A DNA stretch of 64,000 bases from Granulicella tundricola MP5ACTX9 (GTDB lineage: Bacteria; Acidobacteriota; Terriglobia; Terriglobales; Acidobacteriaceae), in NCBI RefSeq assembly GCF_000178975.2, contig NC_015064.1, forward strand, positions 2,542,001-2,606,000, written 5' to 3'. The first letter of the stretch is position 1. Each line of letters begins with the position of its first letter. A program made the translations under genes and the position numbers. Below the pieces are notes generated by a model, which was given only the letters and a program-made list of their open reading frames with translations, made no database searches and was not told the DNA's origin. Shown here in pieces: positions 61,783-64,000 of the stretch.

Positions 61783-64000
61783 ATGCGTCGAGTCGTCTAT
61801 CCGCTCCTAGCCCTCATCTCGCTTCAAGCGAACGCCCAGAAGCGCCCCATCACCGAGAAAGACCTCTTCTCCTTCGTCTGGATCGGCGACGTCCAACTCT
61901 CGCCCACCTCCCCCACCGTAGCCTTCGTCCAGACCACCGTCAGCCCGGACCATAGCGGCTACGAGACCGCCCTCTACACCCTCGACACCGCCACCCCCAA
62001 CGCCACCCCGCACCGCGTCACCCTCGGCACCCGCGACCAATCCCCCCGCTGGTCCCCCGACGGCAAGCAACTAGCCTTCATCCGCTCGGTCGAAAAAGAC
62101 GGCCACCCCACACCCCCACAGCTTTACTTAGTCTCAGCAACAAGCCCCCAGAGCCCCATCAAGCTCACCGACCTCCCTAAAGGCGCATCCGCCCCGCAAT
62201 GGGCACCCTCCGGCACAGCCATCGCCGTCGAATCCAGCACCCCGCAAGACCAGGCCAAAGCCCGCTTGGAAGCCACAAAGAAGTCCCGCGCCACAGGCGA
62301 CGAAGCCCACGTCTCCGATATCCGCATCGTAAACAGAGAGGTCTATCGCCTCAACGGTGAGGGCAACCTCGACCCCACCTTCGTCCCCCAGCTTTATCTC
62401 GTCTCGCTCCCGAAGGCGGACGGCACGCAGGAAGCTCCATGGCAGCTCACAGGCGGCCGCTTCGGTGTAGAGGAATACACCTGGCGTCCCGGCTCCAACT
62501 GGATCTTCTATACCTCCACGCACGAGGACGAGCCCTACTATGACGCGACCGAGCACAACACCCTCTACGGTATCGAAGCGTCCCAATCAACCCACCCGCA
62601 AGCCCAACCCCCAGCAGCCCTCACAGCAGAACTTCCCCTCGAAGCCCACGGCCTCGCCCTCTCACCCGACGGAGCCCACCTCGCCTTCCACGCCGAAGCC
62701 TTCCCCATCCCGCCCGCCAAGCCCGTCAGCCACCAGCAATCGGACCTCTTCGTCCTCGACCTCGCCTGGAAAAAGAACGCTCCCACCGTCGCCGGCGCAC
62801 CCCGCAACCTGACCGTCAGCAAGGGCTACGAGATGGGCTCAGGCGTAGGCGGCGACAACACCGCCCCGCGCGGCGGTGGCCGCCCCGCCATCACCTGGAC
62901 CCCGGACAGCACTCACCTCCTCGACGTAGCCGGCAACCTCGGCAGCGCCCTCCTCATGTCCATCGACGCCACCACCGGCGACATGACGCGCCTCACCGCC
63001 CGCAAACAAGCCGTCCTCAACTTCACCGCCAACAGCAAAGACCTCATCGCCCTCGTCTCCAACCCCATCGTCATAGGAGACCTCTACCGCATCGGCCAGC
63101 CCTCGCCAGAGGACACAACACGCGAGCCCATAGGCCTCCAGACCCCGCTCACCCACGTCAACGAGACCCTCTTCTCGCAGCTAGACCTCACCCTCCCCCA
63201 GGACATCAAAGTCACCCCCACCGTCCGCCCCATGGACATCCCCTTCGTCACCATCGACACCTTCGTCCAGCTCCCCCCATCCTTCCCCATGACGAAGGAC
63301 GCCACCGGGGCAGTCATCCCAGCGAAGCCCGCGCACCCCTACCCCACCATCCTCAACATCCACGGCGGCCCCCACTCCGCCTACGGCTGGGTCTTTGACC
63401 ACGAGATGCTCACCATGGCCGCCCGGGGCTACGTCGTCGTCTACCCCAACCCCCGCGGCAGCACCACCTACGGCCAGAACTTCGCCAACATCATCGAATC
63501 CAACTACCCCGGAGACGACTTCCACGACCTCATGGACACCATGGATGCCGTAGTAGCCGCAGGCTGGTCAGACCCCGACAAGCTGGGCGTCACCGGCGGC
63601 TCCGGCGGCGGTCTCCTCACCGACTGGACCGTCACCCAGACCAACCGTTTCAAAGCCGCCGTAGCCCAGCGCGATATCGTCGACCAGGCCGCCTGGTGGT
63701 ACACTGCGGACATCGGCGAGTTCCACCAGTACTGGATGCCCCCCGCACCCTTCGACAACCTCGAAATCTACAAAGCCCACTCCCCCATCACCTTCATCAA
63801 CAACATCAAGACCCCCATGATGTTCATCCTCGGCGACGCCGACTACCGCACCCCACCCACCTCCGGCGGCGAGGAGTTCTTCCGCTACCTCAAGTACCGC
63901 AAGATCCCCACAGTAATGGTCCGCTTCCCCCGCGAGTCCCACGAACTCTCCCGCTCCGGCGAACCCTGGCACCGCATCGAGCGCCTCGAAAACATCACAG
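61783..64000 (+). CDS. Exported S9-family prolyl oligopeptidase-like peptidase, 3' end outside window
   Basis: 739 codons are visible and the frame is open at the right edge. It begins with a short signal (MRRVVYPLLALISLQANAQ). The N-terminal propeller has W-S-P-D-G-x-x-L-A-F blades (SPRWSPDGKQLAFIRS; ALSPDGAHLAFHAE). The C-terminal alpha/beta domain shows NIHGGPHSAYGWVF, the nucleophile elbow GVTGGSGGGLLTD (Ser), FILGDADYRTPP (Asp) and RFPRESHELSRSG (His), so the catalytic triad is complete before the edge. Only the last 20-30 residues should be missing. It is an acylaminoacyl-peptidase/DPP-type enzyme acting on short peptides outside the cytoplasm. Confidence 0.92.
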   Translation, partial: MRRVVYPLLALISLQANAQKRPITEKDLFSFVWIGDVQLSPTSPTVAFVQTTVSPDHSGYETALYTLDTATPNATPHRVTLGTRDQSPRWSPDGKQLAFIRSVEKDGHPTPPQLYLVSATSPQSPIKLTDLPKGASAPQWAPSGTAIAVESSTPQDQAKARLEATKKSRATGDEAHVSDIRIVNREVYRLNGEGNLDPTFVPQLYLVSLPKADGTQEAPWQLTGGRFGVEEYTWRPGSNWIFYTSTHEDEPYYDATEHNTLYGIEASQSTHPQAQPPAALTAELPLEAHGLALSPDGAHLAFHAEAFPIPPAKPVSHQQSDLFVLDLAWKKNAPTVAGAPRNLTVSKGYEMGSGVGGDNTAPRGGGRPAITWTPDSTHLLDVAGNLGSALLMSIDATTGDMTRLTARKQAVLNFTANSKDLIALVSNPIVIGDLYRIGQPSPEDTTREPIGLQTPLTHVNETLFSQLDLTLPQDIKVTPTVRPMDIPFVTIDTFVQLPPSFPMTKDATGAVIPAKPAHPYPTILNIHGGPHSAYGWVFDHEMLTMAARGYVVVYPNPRGSTTYGQNFANIIESNYPGDDFHDLMDTMDAVVAAGWSDPDKLGVTGGSGGGLLTDWTVTQTNRFKAAVAQRDIVDQAAWWYTADIGEFHQYWMPPAPFDNLEIYKAHSPITFINNIKTPMMFILGDADYRTPPTSGGEEFFRYLKYRKIPTVMVRFPRESHELSRSGEPWHRIERLENIT

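Noticed and set aside
60708-61955. 415-codon plus-strand open frame
   Set aside because: It runs antisense to the amidohydrolase gene and then overlaps the start of the S9 peptidase gene in another frame.

Overview
The window looks like a chromosomal segment of an Acidobacteriota bacterium, probably class Terriglobia (Granulicella/Edaphobacter/Terriglobus relatives). This is inferred from the high G+C content, the very large NHL/IPT-TIG surface proteins, a CadC-like winged-helix regulator fused to a PD40 propeller, secreted hypothetical proteins, GH92 and amidohydrolase/S9 peptidase content, and an EtfBA-EtfD module. No rRNA, tRNA, CRISPR array, phage or insertion sequence was recognised.

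Layout. 1-8.7 kb (minus strand): a four-gene cell-surface operon. It holds a 1852-residue NHL/TIG protein, two NHL-type lipoproteins (one runs off the left edge) and a small PqqD-like protein with a membrane segment and a CxxC tail. 9-11.3 kb: a membrane-bound winged-helix/propeller regulator, divergent from that operon, with an exact 11-bp-spaced direct repeat between them. 11.4-14.5 kb: a methionine/thiol redox block made of a GAF protein resembling free-Met-sulfoxide reductase, DipZ with a Met-rich linker, and Tat-exported MsrB. 14.5-15.6 kb: a Rieske oxygenase. 15.6-17.3 kb: promoter, fluoride riboswitch, CLC-F-type fluoride exporter and a small zinc ribbon. 17.3-22.1 kb: FucP-type sugar transporter, lone GlmS-type isomerase half and GH92 mannosidase.

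22.2-30.6 kb (minus strand) is one long catabolic cluster: prpB-prpC-prpD-SDR-etfB-etfA-etfD, with overlapping or tightly spaced genes. It links propionyl-CoA oxidation by the methylcitrate cycle to electron delivery through ETF into the quinone pool. The prpB ribosome binding site lies inside a perfect inverted repeat. 30.7-36 kb: MHS-family transporter, thiS, a hypothetical, thiD, pyrF, an amidinotransferase-fold hydrolase and a small zinc ribbon. 36-48.7 kb: housekeeping and hypotheticals (CPBP protein, accA, two DoxX proteins, Uma2, dnaE, M20 peptidase, two alpha/beta hydrolases) and a YdcF-like gene interrupted by one in-frame stop codon.

48.9-53.5 kb: a PDZ/GAF/PAS sensor kinase and an NtrC-type response regulator with a GAFTSA loop. 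53.5-54.1 kb: a stand-alone protein that reads like a TIR domain. 54.3-55.1 kb: a TonB-C protein and the decayed 3' end of an iron-type alcohol dehydrogenase. 55.1-64 kb: a formylglycine-generating enzyme with both active-site cysteines, a luciferase-like oxidoreductase, a YncE-like propeller, an SDR, an exported amidohydrolase and an S9 peptidase that runs off the right edge.

The best leads are the TIR-like protein, the Met-rich DipZ/MsrB pair, the fluoride operon with its zinc-ribbon passenger, and the membrane-anchored PqqD-like protein. All assignments come from reading the sequence; no database search was run.
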